DNA of 64,000 nt from CAJCJE01 sp963818685 (GTDB lineage Bacteria; Actinomycetota; Actinomycetes; Mycobacteriales; Pseudonocardiaceae): the NCBI GenBank assembly GCA_963818685.1, contig CAWFTJ010000009.1, positions 1 through 64,000 of the forward strand, read 5' to 3'. Below the pieces are notes generated by a model. The model was not told the origin of the DNA and searched no databases. It saw only the letters and a list, made by a program, of their open reading frames with translations. Both the position numbers and the translations under genes were made by a program. Shown here one piece after another: positions 28,111-37,197 of the stretch; the first letter of the stretch is position 1; every line of letters begins with the position of its first letter.

Positions 28111-30058
28111 AGCTTCCCAGGTAGCGATCGAACCAGGCAAGCGTGCGCCGCAGGACATCTACGCGATCTTTCGGATCGTGGAAGGCGTGCCCCTCGCCTG
28201 CGTAGACGACCAGTTGTGTCGGGACGCCGAGCGTCTTCAGAGCGTGCCAAAACTCGAACGATTGCGGCGCCGGGCACTCGCCATCGCGCTCGCCGACGAC
28301 CACCAGGGTGGGAGTTTTCACTTGCTTGATATACGTAATCGGCGAGCTCTTGGCGTACACGGCCGGATCATTATAAACGGATGCGCCGAAGAACGGAATC
28401 ATCCATTCATCGATTGAATTTTCGCCGTAGTAGCTCAACCAATCCGCAATACCAGCACCGGATACCGCGGCTCGGAAGCGGTTGGTTTGCGTGACCGTCC
28501 ACATGGTCATGAATCCGCCGTAGCTCCATCCGGTCACTCCCATGCGGTTGCTGTCGATGGGCGCTTTTTTCAAGACTGTGTCTACGCCGGTGAGCACATC
28601 GCGGAGATCCCCGCCGCCAAAATCCTTGACGTTCGCACGGGTGAATGCCTCCCCTTCGCCATAGCTGCCGCGAGGATTGGGGAAGAAGACGAAATACCCC
28701 AGACTCGCCATCACAGACATGTCGAAGCCCGGGGTTGGCCAGGAGGCTGACTTGAGATTGGATGGTCCTCCGTGAATTTCTACAACCATGGGGTAGCGCT
28801 TACCCGGATTGAAATCCGCAGGATAAAGCAGCCAACCCTGTGCGCGAAAGCCTTGATTGTTCCAGATCACGCTTTCCGCTTTTCCCCAGTGCGGCCGCTG
28901 ATCGGAGTTGGCGTGCGTCAATTGACGCCAGCTTCCGACCGGACCTGCCCAGATCTCGGGCGCCTGCTCCCAGGAAGATCGAATCGCGGCGCTGGTTTTT
29001 CCGTCCTTCGCAAGAGAGAAGTTGGCGTAATTACCGCTCTCGTAAAGATCCTGACCGCCCTTCCACAACATCTCGGATCGGCCGGCCGGGACATCCAGCG
29101 TGCAGATTGCGCTGCCTCCATCGAGCGCTTCGGTGAACACGATTTTTTGCGGATTCTGCCACATCAGGCCGCTCGGGGAGGCTTTGGTTCCCGGAGTGAT
29201 ATCGCGAGGCTCTCCGCCCTGACTGCTGATCGTGAAGATATCGCCGCCGTTAAAACCCTGGTCGCTCATGAGGCCGCCAATGAAAGCGATCTGCTTGCCA
29301 TCGGGAGACCATCGGGGCACGGCAAGCTGCCGCTCTACCGGCGGATGGTAAAGAACATCCATTCGCGAGGTCGCGATATTTAGAACGTAAAGCTGAGCAA
29401 TCCACCAGTTGTTATCGGCCGGTCCAGGCGCAGCCAGCGCCGCAAAACGGTTTCCATCAGGAGACCAGTCGTATTCGTAGATATTCAGCGCAGCGGGGGA
29501 GACCTGACGCATGTCGCCGCCTGCGGCACTCACAATCGTCAGGCGCTGATTATGGATGTCGCTCCCGATGGGACCTGTCTGCGCGGGTACAGCTTCGAGC
29601 GGTCCACCCCCACCGCCGTTTTCGGCATACAAGAACGCGAGGCGCTTGCCGTCGGGCGCCCAGTGAATATCGGTGACGTAGCCCTTCAGGTTCGTCAGGC
29701 GGCGGGGATTCCCTCCGGCAGCCGGAACGACGAAGACTTGATCCTGCGATGATCCGGGGTGAGATAGAAAAGCGAGCTGCGCACTATCTGGGGACCAGGC
29801 CACACTACTGCCTGCGGAGACGCGCCGTGGTTTGGCGCTGGAATCGTTCCAGTTCACCAGGTAGATTTCGGTGTTTTGCGCCTCACCCGGGACCGGTTGC
29901 GTCCACGCAACCCACTTGCCGTCGGGCGAGATAGAGATGCCGGAGAAAGAATGCACCTGTTCCAGCTGATGCAAAACCCGATCGATTTGCGAATCCTGGC
30001 CGCGAGCTACAGCTGTCGAGAGAAGGAACAGCGCGGCTACAGTTAAACGCTGAATCAA
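28094..30058 (-). CDS. Secreted S9 prolyl oligopeptidase-family peptidase
   Basis: 654 aa, intact. Signal peptide from TTG 30058 (MIQRLTVAALFLLSTAVARG); then a beta-propeller of PD40/WD40-like repeats (SPDGKWVAW, SPDSAQLAFL, APDGKRLAFLY, SPDGNRFAAL, SPDGKQIAFIG) and a C-terminal alpha/beta-hydrolase domain: GGPSNLKSASW, NPRGSYGEGEAF, nucleophile Ser in GVTGWSYGGFMTMW, Asp in VVGERDGECP and His in YAGEGHAFHDP. A dipeptidyl or acylaminoacyl peptidase acting in the periplasm. The start codon overlaps the stop of the small membrane protein upstream (TTGA), so it is probably translated by coupling. Confidence 0.9.
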   Translation of the reverse strand: MIQRLTVAALFLLSTAVARGQDSQIDRVLHQLEQVHSFSGISISPDGKWVAWTQPVPGEAQNTEIYLVNWNDSSAKPRRVSAGSSVAWSPDSAQLAFLSHPGSSQDQVFVVPAAGGNPRRLTNLKGYVTDIHWAPDGKRLAFLYAENGGGGGPLEAVPAQTGPIGSDIHNQRLTIVSAAGGDMRQVSPAALNIYEYDWSPDGNRFAALAAPGPADNNWWIAQLYVLNIATSRMDVLYHPPVERQLAVPRWSPDGKQIAFIGGLMSDQGFNGGDIFTISSQGGEPRDITPGTKASPSGLMWQNPQKIVFTEALDGGSAICTLDVPAGRSEMLWKGGQDLYESGNYANFSLAKDGKTSAAIRSSWEQAPEIWAGPVGSWRQLTHANSDQRPHWGKAESVIWNNQGFRAQGWLLYPADFNPGKRYPMVVEIHGGPSNLKSASWPTPGFDMSVMASLGYFVFFPNPRGSYGEGEAFTRANVKDFGGGDLRDVLTGVDTVLKKAPIDSNRMGVTGWSYGGFMTMWTVTQTNRFRAAVSGAGIADWLSYYGENSIDEWMIPFFGASVYNDPAVYAKSSPITYIKQVKTPTLVVVGERDGECPAPQSFEFWHALKTLGVPTQLVVYAGEGHAFHDPKDRVDVLRRTLAWFDRYLGSSNVSK

Positions 30059-30225
30059 GCAGTCCGGCCGCGGCGGACGAAGTGGAGGATCAGCGCAATC
30101 ACCGCGATGACAAGCAACAGATGGATCATGCCGCCGGCCACGTGGAAAGCAAGCCAGGCGATCAGCCAGGCAAAAAGCAACACAAAGAACAGGACGATGA
30201 AAATGAAATCCCGTATTAAGTTCAT
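30055..30225 (-). CDS. Small two-helix membrane protein (lmo0937/DUF5670-like)
   Basis: 56 aa from ATG 30225, preceded by GAGGAGAG. It has two hydrophobic helices (FIFIVLFFVLLFAWLIAW and MIHLLLVIAVIALILHFV) joined by LAFHVAGG and ends with RRGRTA. Length, helix spacing and the GGMIHLLLVIAVI core fit the lmo0937-family small membrane proteins, often general-stress associated; function unknown. Its TGA overlaps the TTG start of the S9 peptidase by the four bases TTGA. Confidence 0.75.
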   Translation of the reverse strand: MNLIRDFIFIVLFFVLLFAWLIAWLAFHVAGGMIHLLLVIAVIALILHFVRRGRTA

Positions 30226-30309
30226 CTCTTCTCTCCTCTAGTTATTGCGCGATCACTCCAGCAGCATAGCACCATATGTTAGACTCATGCACGCGCGGAG
30301 CAGGTACTC

Positions 30310-31248
30310 GTGCAGCGTATTTCTTTCATCCTCTTCATCCTTGGCGCTGGCCTTTTTTCAGCGCTATCGGGAGCGGGTCAGTCGGCCTCACAAACCGCAC
30401 CCGGATATAAGATCCGGGTAAATACCACGCTCGTACTCATTCCCGTAACCGTCACGGACGCCTCGAACCGTTTTGTCTTGGGCCTGGAGAAGCAGGATTT
30501 CAACATCCTGGAGGACGGCAAGGAGCAAAACATCAAGCAGCTTTCCGGGGAAGAGGCGCCCCTGTCCGTGGGCCTGCTGGTCGATACCAGCGGCAGCATG
30601 GGTACTAAGATCGAGACCTCACGACAAGCGGCGGCTCAGTTCCTGAGGACGATGAACCCGCGCGACGAAGCGTTTCTCATCGAATTCAGCGACAAGGCGG
30701 AATTGTCGGTCCCATTCACCGATCGCGCCGGCGAGATCGAACAGAAGCTCACCTCCGCGGAGCCACAAGGATTGACTGCGCTCTTAGACGCCGTGCACAT
30801 GGGATTACGCGAGATGAAGAACGCGAAGAATCCACGCAAAGCTCTTATCATCGTTTCCGACGGCGGCGACAATAACAGCCGATACACGGCAGACCAGATC
30901 AAAGATCTCGTTCGCGAAGCGGACGTACAGATCTATTCGATGGGCGTGTTCGAAGTGTTCCCGTACTTCGCACTGAGTGCAGCGGAGATCTCCGGGCCAC
31001 GGCTGCTGTCTGAGATCTCGGAGCAGACAGGCGGACGAGCTTTCGCCGCAACGAAATCGAGCGATCTGCCGAGCATTGCAACGAAGATCGGCATCGTGTT
31101 ACGGAATCAATATGTGCTGGCATATTACCCAACCAACCAGGACAGGAATGGCAAGTTTCGCCACGTGGAAGTGAAGCTTAAGCAGCCGGCAGGGTTGCCT
31201 GAACTGAAGGCACGCTGGCGGCTCGGCTATTACGCTCCGTCTCCATAA
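30310..31248 (+). CDS. VWA-domain protein, acidobacterial VWFA-related type
   Basis: 312 aa, intact. Signal peptide from GTG 30310 (MQRISFILFILGAGLFSALS). The N-terminal conserved block (VLIPVTVTDASNRFVLGLEK, FNILEDGKEQNI) precedes a von Willebrand A domain whose MIDAS motif is complete: DTSGSMG near residue 91, a T in PQGLTALLDA and D in IVSDGGDNNS. The family is expanded in acidobacteria and of unknown role; VWA domains bind ligands or partners through a metal ion. Its 3' end overlaps polX by 19 nt, convergent. Confidence 0.9.
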   Translation: MQRISFILFILGAGLFSALSGAGQSASQTAPGYKIRVNTTLVLIPVTVTDASNRFVLGLEKQDFNILEDGKEQNIKQLSGEEAPLSVGLLVDTSGSMGTKIETSRQAAAQFLRTMNPRDEAFLIEFSDKAELSVPFTDRAGEIEQKLTSAEPQGLTALLDAVHMGLREMKNAKNPRKALIIVSDGGDNNSRYTADQIKDLVREADVQIYSMGVFEVFPYFALSAAEISGPRLLSEISEQTGGRAFAATKSSDLPSIATKIGIVLRNQYVLAYYPTNQDRNGKFRHVEVKLKQPAGLPELKARWRLGYYAPSP

Positions 31249-32969
31249 GATTCGAAAGCGGCTTTGAATTCCGCGAGCGGCCTGGTATTCAAGACGTCGC
31301 GAGGTTCGAGCCAGCCGCGACGCGCCGTGATGACGCCGTAGCGCAGGTTGTGAAGATGCGCCGGGCGATGCGCATCCGTCGAAACGGCAAACTTGCAGCC
31401 CATGCGTTTAGCGGAGCGTACGAGGTCACCAGGTAAATCGAGACGCTCCGGGCTGGCAGTTGATTTCGAGAAACACGCCGCGCTCGGCAGCCTTCTTTGC
31501 GATGCGCTCGAAGTCGAATGAGTAAGGTTCCCGCTGCAGCAGGATGCGACCCGTAGCATGGCCAAGAATTCTTAGCGAGGGGGAATCGAGGGCACGCAAA
31601 AGACGATCGGTCATTTCTTGCGGCTCCAGGCCCATGTAACTGTGGACGCTGCCGATGACGAGGTCCAACTCCGCGAGGGCGTCTTCCGCAAGGTCGAGCG
31701 AACCATCGCGCAGGATGTCGCACTCAAGTCCCGAAAAAATGTGGAGCGGGAGACCGACTCGATTGAGTTCACGCACTTCCGCGGCAAACGCGACAACCCG
31801 CTTCTCATCGAGTCCATTCGACATTGCAAGAGCCTTCGAATGGTCGGTGATGGCGATGTACTCATACCCGAGGGCCGCGGCGGCGCCGGCCATTTCCCGA
31901 AGCGAAGCTTTGCCATCCGTTTCGGTGGTGTGCATGTGCAGATCGCCGCGCAAATCGCCGAGCTGAAGCAACTTCGGCAGCCCATCATTTTGCGCGGCTT
32001 CAAGCTCGCCGCAGTTCTCGCGCAGTTCAGGCGGAATCCAGGCGTATCCAAGCCGCCCGTACACTTCTTCCTCACTTTCCCCGGCGACGAGCTGGTTGCC
32101 TTCAATGGTGAAGAGGCCGTATTCATTCAGGTCAGGCCTTGCTTGATGGCGTTTGTCCGGAGAACCACGTTATGTTCCTTGCTGCCGGTGAAGTACTGCA
32201 TAGCGGCGCCGAAACTCTGGTGCGGCAGAGCGCGGACATCCACTTGCATGCGCTCGAGGCCGAAGGAAACGCTCGCCTTGTTGGGACCTTGGCCAAGAAC
32301 TTCCTGGGATTTGGGGTGGCTCACGAGGTGGGTTAATGCGTCGGCGGCATTGGGGCCAGTGACCAGCAGATCGAGATCGCCGATAGTCTCACGGCCACGG
32401 CGCAGACTGCCTGCGGCTTCCACTTTTTCGATTCCCGGCAAAGCGGCGATTTCGGCGCTGAGCTCGTCGGCGGTGCGGCGGCCGAAACTCAACAGGAAGC
32501 GTCCGGCGCTCTTCTTATAGGCCTCAATCGAGCGCAGAACTTTTTCTTCAAGCTTCGCGCCCATACGCGGCAATTCGCGCAGCTTGTGCTCGCGGCAAAT
32601 GCGCTCCAGGTCGTCTACCGTTTTGACGTTGTGATGTTCATAAAGCAGTGCGATGCTCTTTGGCCCCAGCCCCTGGATCTTGAGCAATTCGAGAGCGGAG
32701 GCAGGATATCGTGCGAGCAATTGATCACGACGTTCAAATGAGCCTCGCTGGCAGATCTCTGACAGCACGAAGGCGAGGCCTTTTCCAATTCCAGGGATCT
32801 CGGTAACCTTGCGCTCGGGATCGCACATAATGCTCGCAACCCGCTCCGGAAAGCTGGCTATGACGGAAGCGCCGTTACGGTAGCTGCGGATGCGAAAGCC
32901 ATCTTCGCCCGCCACTTCCATCAGGTCGGCGGTTTCGTAGAGAAGCCGCGCGATTTCTTTATTTTCCAT
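31230..32969 (-). CDS. polX: Family X DNA polymerase with PHP domain, two frameshifts
   Basis: About 579 aa, normal for bacterial PolX. ATG 32969 (MENKEIARLLYETADLMEV) is the family-typical start; the frame is open further upstream, see the CDF entry. Helix-hairpin-helix segments (IPGIGKGLAFVL and IQGLGPKSIALLYE), catalytic palm AGSLRRGRETIGDLDLLV with two Asp, then the PHP exonuclease domain: GDLHMHTTETDGK, YIAITDHSKA, VHSYMGLE, FLEINCQP and STDAHRP. One-base shifts near 32100 and 31440 split the frame. Role: gap filling in base-excision repair with 3'-end processing. Third gene of a minus-strand unit with a hydrolase and a CDF transporter. Confidence 0.9.
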
Positions 32970-33913
32970 CGAATCGTTGAAGAAACCTTGTGAGGTGCTT
33001 GGTTCTTCCGCCATATCGGACGGCTCGACGTGAACGAGTACGTCCGCTACCCACCGAAGGCGTGCTCTTGATCGCGGATCTCACTTCGGCAGCGATGCGG
33101 TGCGATTCCCGAACGGTCATGTCCGGATCGACTTCCAGATGCAAGTCGACGTGGTATTTCAAGCCAGTGCGGCGGGCAAAGCATTTTTCGATACCGCGCG
33201 CGCCCGGAACAGCCAGGGCTACTTCGCGAATTTGGCCCATCTTGCCGGCTTCGGGCATGGTGTCGACAAGCTGCCGCGACGGTGCGGAGCACAACCCGGA
33301 CGGACATAAAAAAGATAATGACGCCGATGACACAAGCCTCCGACGTGGTCGGCAGTACCGAAGCGCACGGGTCTGGTGAGAGTGAGCACTACAGCGATGA
33401 AGGCGACGGCTGTCGAAAGAAGATCGGTAAGATCGTGCCAGGCATCGGCCTGCAGAGAAGTGCTGGCAATTCTTCTTGCCGACGCGAGATTTCAAGGTAG
33501 CCAAACCGGTCTTCAGGAAAACGGCAGCGATGAGCGGATAGAGCGCGTACGGCTCCAAGTTCACTGCGGCACTCCGAGAGAGGTGAAACCATGCCAAAAG
33601 ATGGCGGCTGCCGCGAGAAAGAGCATGGCGCCGACGAACAAGCCGGCAAGGGTTTCATAGCGGCCGTGACCATACGGATGTTCATAATCGGGAGGCTTGC
33701 TGGCCAACCAGAGTCCGGCGTAGACGATGCTGGAAGAAAGGACATCTCCGGCAGCTTCGAGACCATCGGAGACAACCGACGTGGAGCCGGCATGCATGCC
33801 GACCAAAATTTTGGTGACGGCGAGCGCGGCGCCCACGCTCATGCTGATAAGGGCGATCCGGCGGCCGATCAGCTCTTCGCGTTCGGCTGCGCGCGAGCTG
33901 AATCGGCAATCAT
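32959..33913 (-). CDS. Cation diffusion facilitator (CDF) transporter, several frameshifts
   Basis: About 315 aa. ATG 33913 begins MIADSARAQPN; after a shift the frame continues RRIALISMSVGAALAVTKIL. Hydrophobic helices alternate with the CDF motifs: SDGLEAAGDVLSS in TM2 and HPYGHGRYETLAGL between TM2 and TM3. The cytoplasmic C-terminal domain is recognisable (VPGARGIEKCFARRTGLKYH, VDLHLEVDPDMTVRESHRIA). It exports divalent cations such as Zn2+ in exchange for protons. Shifts near 33880, 33560, 33450 and 33060. The end is ambiguous: the frame ending TAA near 32959 overlaps the polX ATG, while the frame of VADVLVHVEPSDMAEE runs into polX without a stop. Confidence 0.78.
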
Positions 33914-33935
33914 ACGTTCGAGGATATCGCGAGTT

Positions 33936-34573
33936 TCAGAAACTCTTCGACAGCAAGCCGTTGCACATCGAATTTGCCGCGCAGCGAGATCGTGACCGGC
34001 TCGTTCGATCGGCAACGAGCTTGGTGGGTGCGGGAATCAGTCGAAGAGCGATTTCCATCTCCTCGATAGACCCAAATGGATCAGTTGCGCCATGAATGAA
34101 GAGTGCAGGCGTCTGCAAGGCGGGAAAATGGGCCGTGCGCTTCTGGTCCGGCTTGCGAGGGCGGATGCAGGGGATAGGAGAGCAGCAGCAAGGCAGCGGC
34201 GGATTCGCGCGATTCGGCAGCGAGCATGGTCGCCTGGCGTCCGCCATAGGAGTGGCCTCCAAGACAGACGGGCCCGGAGGTCATGCCGCACATGGCGGTC
34301 TGGCGGCATCCCGTAATCCCTCCCGATCGATGGCCGCGCTGTTCGGGGAAGGGCGGTCCAAAAGGACGGCGCTGGCGGAACGGCAGATCGCAACGCAACA
34401 CAACGAATCCGGCGGAACAGAACGCAGCCGCAATCGCAACCAGGAGGGGGGCTCTGCAATTACCGCCGGCGCCGTGGGTGAGCACGAATGCGGCAGTCGC
34501 GGCGTGCGGCGGGTGATGGACGAAACCGCTGAATTGAGCCCTCCAGAAATGGCGTAACGATCGCGGAGTCCAC
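33936..34573 (-). CDS. Alpha/beta hydrolase (KANL3/TEX30-like dienelactone hydrolase fold), frameshifted
   Basis: About 212 aa. GTG 34573 gives VDSAIVTPFLEGSIQRF, then after a shift FVLTHGAGGNCRAPLLVA (oxyanion loop), FVVLRCDLPFRQRRPFGPP, nucleophile elbow CLGGHSYGGRQATMLA, and FIHGATDPFGSIEEM with the acid. The family is a small esterase group found in bacteria and as the KANL3 subunit fold in animals; substrate unknown. Frames shift near 34510, 34340 and 34150. It lies 22 nt before the CDF gene and heads that operon. Confidence 0.75.
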
Positions 34574-34627
34574 CGGCTCTATTATCAGTGTTGAGCCAGT
34601 GATATACTCCCGCGCTAGGTACATGAC

Positions 34628-35645
34628 ATGCGAATAGCTAAGCGGGCGATGACTACCGCTTCCCTCTCAGCTGCCTTTCTTTTGATGATTGGCTGTGCGA
34701 CTTCACCGCACAACCCTGCTGAGAATGTATATACTCGTTTGCGACAACTCAAAGATTCCGTACTTCCAGACTGCGCTGTCCGGACTGACCCGCGCTGCCG
34801 CGGAGATGAAGGTCAAATCGGCGATGGACGGTCCGGACAGGCACGATGTTAACGGAGAGCACGACGCGTTCCGAAGAGCGGTCGCGCAGAAACCGGCGGG
34901 CATTCTGGTCTCGGCGGCCGACGCCAACTTGCTGACTCCCGATATCAATTCAGCCGTGTCGCAAGGCATCCCGGTGATCACGTTCGATTCGGACGCACTC
35001 GCAGAGTAAGCGCCTGTTCTTCGTCGGCACGGACAATTTCAATGCGGGAACGATCGGAGGAAATCTGACCGCGAAACTGCTGAACGGCAAAGGCAACGTT
35101 GCGGTGTTCACGATGCCGGCACCAAACGAACCTGAAGGAGCGGCTTCAGGGGTATCAATCTGCGTTCGCCGAGCACCCCGGCATCAAGATCACAGACATC
35201 GTAGATATGAACGGCAATTCGGATGTGGCATTTGACAACGCCAAGAGACTGATCAACAGCAAGGCCAAAGTGGACGCGTTTGTTTGCCTGGAAGCGTTGT
35301 CGTGTCCGGCGGTAGCCGACGTCGTGAATAGAGCCAACATGGGCGGGAAAGTGACGATTGTCGCAATGGATACCGACCCGGGAACGCTGGACTGGATAAA
35401 AAAGGGCGTGATTTCCGCAACCATCGCTCAGAAGCCATTCACGATGGCTTATTTTGGCGCGAAGGTACTGGGCGATCTTCATCTGCATCCACCGAATCCG
35501 CTTTCGGGCAATTGGTCTCAGAATTCCTTTTCTGCCGATTCCGACGTTCGTCGATACGGGCACATTTGTGGTCGACAAAGGAAACGTAGGCCAGTCTGGC
35601 GAACCAGGCGCCGCCCGAGGCGCGGTGACAGTCTCCGGTTTGTAA
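34628..35645 (+). CDS. Periplasmic sugar-binding lipoprotein (RbsB-like), frameshifted
   Basis: About 339 aa. ATG 34628 starts a lipoprotein signal (SLSAAFLLMIGCATSP, Cys after IG). The type I periplasmic-binding fold is clear across shifted frames: YFQTALSGLTRAAAEMKVK, AVAQKPAGILVSAADANLLT, GIPVITFDSDAL, FFVGTDNFNAGTIGGNLTAK, LKERLQGYQSAFAEHPGIKI, IVAMDTDPGTLDWIKKGVI, AQKPFTMAYFGAKVL. Shifts lie near 34735, 35010, 35125 and 35510. It would bind a sugar or autoinducer-like ligand for an ABC importer or a sensor kinase, but no permease, ATPase or kinase gene is adjacent. Its stop is 6 nt from the convergent LKHGL gene. Confidence 0.8.
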
Positions 35646-35650
35646 GAGCT

Positions 35651-36424
35651 TCACGCGGCTTCGGAACACCGATTTTGCCGAACGAACTGTCCTTCGGAGT
35701 GCTGTTCGGGGAGGGCGGCAGCGGAATCGAGCGCATTCTGCGAAACGAAGCCAGAGTTTGGCGCACCATTCGCGGCGCCTTGCGAAACGAAGCCAGATTT
35801 GAAATCACGGGCGCGTTGTTTCTGGAGCTTTAACAATGCATTCAGCGCTTTATGGAAGGCGCGCTCGTGGGTGGTTTGATAGCGCAGAAATAGGGACAGA
35901 CGCTTTTCGTCGACACCGTCCCGGTTGAAACATTCATTCTGGAGCCGGAGAGCGCGCTGCGAGAGCCAATAGGATTGGGCCATTTCGTGGATCAGCAGTT
36001 CCTCAGTGGTAGTCGACGGCTGGTGCTCGGCGAGCAGATCGTGGAGCAAGGCTTCGAATTGTGAGGGATCTTCGCCCGGGATGATGATCTGGCCGGAGGC
36101 GAGGCCGTGCTTTAAGGAATTGCGAGACGAAGCCAATTTTCCGATGACGGAGCGCGGACCCGTCGAGTGGGCGGCGTTTTCGCGATTGATTTTTGCGCGG
36201 TTTAGTGATTGGCGACCTGCTACGCAGTCTAGCGGCTGGAGACCGGCGGCGCGGTGAATCCGTTCGCGGGTGGCATTGGCTTCGGCCATGAGTTCGGGCG
36301 AGAATTCTTCTTCGAGCGTGGGCTCCGTCGCTCTGAGCGCAGCGGCTTGGTGTTGCTTATATTCGATCTTTTTGGCTTTGCGCTCGGCGGCGCGGCGTTG
36401 TGTTCGAGCTTCGCGAGATGTCAT
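35651..36424 (-). CDS. Conserved hypothetical (STGPR...LKHGL family) with repeat-derived C-terminus
   Basis: 257 aa, intact. A basic N-terminus (MTSREARTQRRAAERKAKKI) leads to the conserved block INRENAAHSTGPRSVIGKL-SLKHGLASG, seen in many acidobacterial and planctomycete proteins of unknown function; a helical domain follows (LLHDLLAEHQPSTTTEELLI, YWLSQRALRLQNE, RYQTTHERAFHKALNALLKL). The last ~55 residues contain SGFVSQGA, SGFVSQNA and GQFVRQNR, encoded by the same short DNA repeat found in the array at 404-802. No catalytic motif is visible. Not a transposase I know, but the family is multi-copy in its hosts and may be linked to repeat elements. Confidence 0.75.
   Translation of the reverse strand: MTSREARTQRRAAERKAKKIEYKQHQAAALRATEPTLEEEFSPELMAEANATRERIHRAAGLQPLDCVAGRQSLNRAKINRENAAHSTGPRSVIGKLASSRNSLKHGLASGQIIIPGEDPSQFEALLHDLLAEHQPSTTTEELLIHEMAQSYWLSQRALRLQNECFNRDGVDEKRLSLFLRYQTTHERAFHKALNALLKLQKQRARDFKSGFVSQGAANGAPNSGFVSQNALDSAAALPEQHSEGQFVRQNRCSEAA
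35675..35803 (-). repeat. In-gene copies of the TTCGTTTCGCAAAACG short repeat
   Basis: On the minus strand TCTGGCTTCGTTTCGCAAGG (near 35780-35799) and TCTGGCTTCGTTTCGCAGAA (near 35737-35756) lie 41 bp apart; a weaker AGTTCGTTCGGCAAAATC lies near 35671-35689. They match the core of the array at 404-802 and are translated as GFVSQ in the LKHGL-family gene. A related TTGGCTTCGTCTCGCAATTC at about 36116-36135 encodes part of the family-conserved block of the same gene. Confidence 0.7.
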
Positions 36425-36601
36425 GGGGATGCCTCCTGAAATCGATCGGAGCGTAGCATGGGCGGGAACGGAGTGGAGGAGCTGAGGGCACAGAATCGGC
36501 GTAAGTCGGTGAAAGAGAGAGAAGAAGCTTTATTTGCTTGGCCTGTTACCGAGGAAGAGGATGTCCGCCTTTTCGTTAAAGTGGGCGGCTCTCATAAATA
36601 T

Positions 36602-36776
36602 TTAAGCAGCCGAGGATGCCGTGTCATAGGCGTAGGAAGCCGCCCGTGTCCCGCCGCTATAGGAGATCTGCGGTAGGGCGGTCCAGCGCGTCATATACGT
36701 AAGTGCTCGTGATACTCCGCGCATCGGTTTTCGTATGCAGGTTCTCATCGTTGTCGTAGCGATAGGTACCAATATC
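36602..36776 (-). pseudogene. Rhs/YD-repeat fragment downstream of the immunity-like gene
   Basis: Reading from the minisatellite towards 36602: HDIGTYRYDNDENLHTKTDA, STYVYDALDRPT, and after a one-base shift QISYSGGTRAASYAYDTASS, then a stop at 36602. These are YD repeats of an Rhs-type wall-associated protein. The fragment is detached from the longer Rhs piece at 37.2-38.0 kb by the toxin-like tail and immunity gene, a layout common for displaced Rhs C-terminal cassettes. Confidence 0.7.
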
Positions 36777-36840
36777 GTGTAATGAGGTCTTTGGCACGGA
36801 TTGCCGGCACGGATTGCCTTGGCACCGATTGCCTAGCACC
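36777..36840. repeat. Minisatellite element, copy 1 (three degenerate units)
   Basis: Plus strand: GTGTAATGAGGTCTTTG, then two GGCACGGATTGCC units and one GGCACCGATTGCC, ending TAGCACC. The GTGTAATGA-GTCT end is shared with copies 2 and 3. It abuts Rhs-coding sequence at the GTGTAATGA side. Confidence 0.75.
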
Positions 36841-36908
36841 CAGGGCGACATGTCAACTTAAGGCGGTGCGCCGGCACCGTTCGACATTCTTCATGTATGC
36901 TTCGCTGA

Positions 36909-37184
36909 CTACGAGCGCGATGCCATGATTTGCCGAGCTACTCGGCGCAGTGCTGGGCACCGCTTATCGAGGTCTTCCTCGGAGAGACCGAACGACTTAG
37001 CCCACACATTCGCAACGACAGTGGCGATGCGATCTTCAGTCGCATCGCCTGGTATAAGCGCGTCCAGTTCCGACGTGATTCTCGCAGCCTCATGTGAGTA
37101 CTCATCTTTCGGCGCACCGAGTTCGAGCAGACCTTCAACGTCCTCCGCCCGCAGTATTGCGTCAATGGTTGACAGTGGGATCAT
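36909..37184 (-). CDS. Immunity-like protein (DUF1871-type) next to the Rhs toxin tail
   Basis: 91 aa from ATG 37184 with GGAGG 7 nt upstream, starting 13 nt after the Rhs tail stops. Sequence MIPLSTIDAILRAEDVEGLL-ELGAPKDEYSHEAARI fits the DUF1871 pattern (an acidic GAPxDEY followed by a helix), a family seen as immunity proteins beside polymorphic toxins. The remainder is helical and acidic. Likely neutralises the toxin domain encoded directly upstream. A longer frame to 37247 exists but lacks the ribosome site. Confidence 0.65.
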   Translation of the reverse strand: MIPLSTIDAILRAEDVEGLLELGAPKDEYSHEAARITSELDALIPGDATEDRIATVVANVWAKSFGLSEEDLDKRCPALRRVARQIMASRS

Positions 37185-37197
37185 CACTCTACCTCCA

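Noticed and set aside
32959..33014. Genuine CDF-PolX fusion protein
   Set aside because: Several indels in the CDF gene shift the frame around the junction, and polX has its usual start at 32969; kept only as a boundary question.
35651..36424. Transposase or insertion sequence
   Set aside because: No DDE or Y1/HUH motifs and no terminal inverted repeats; the conserved block matches a hypothetical family only.
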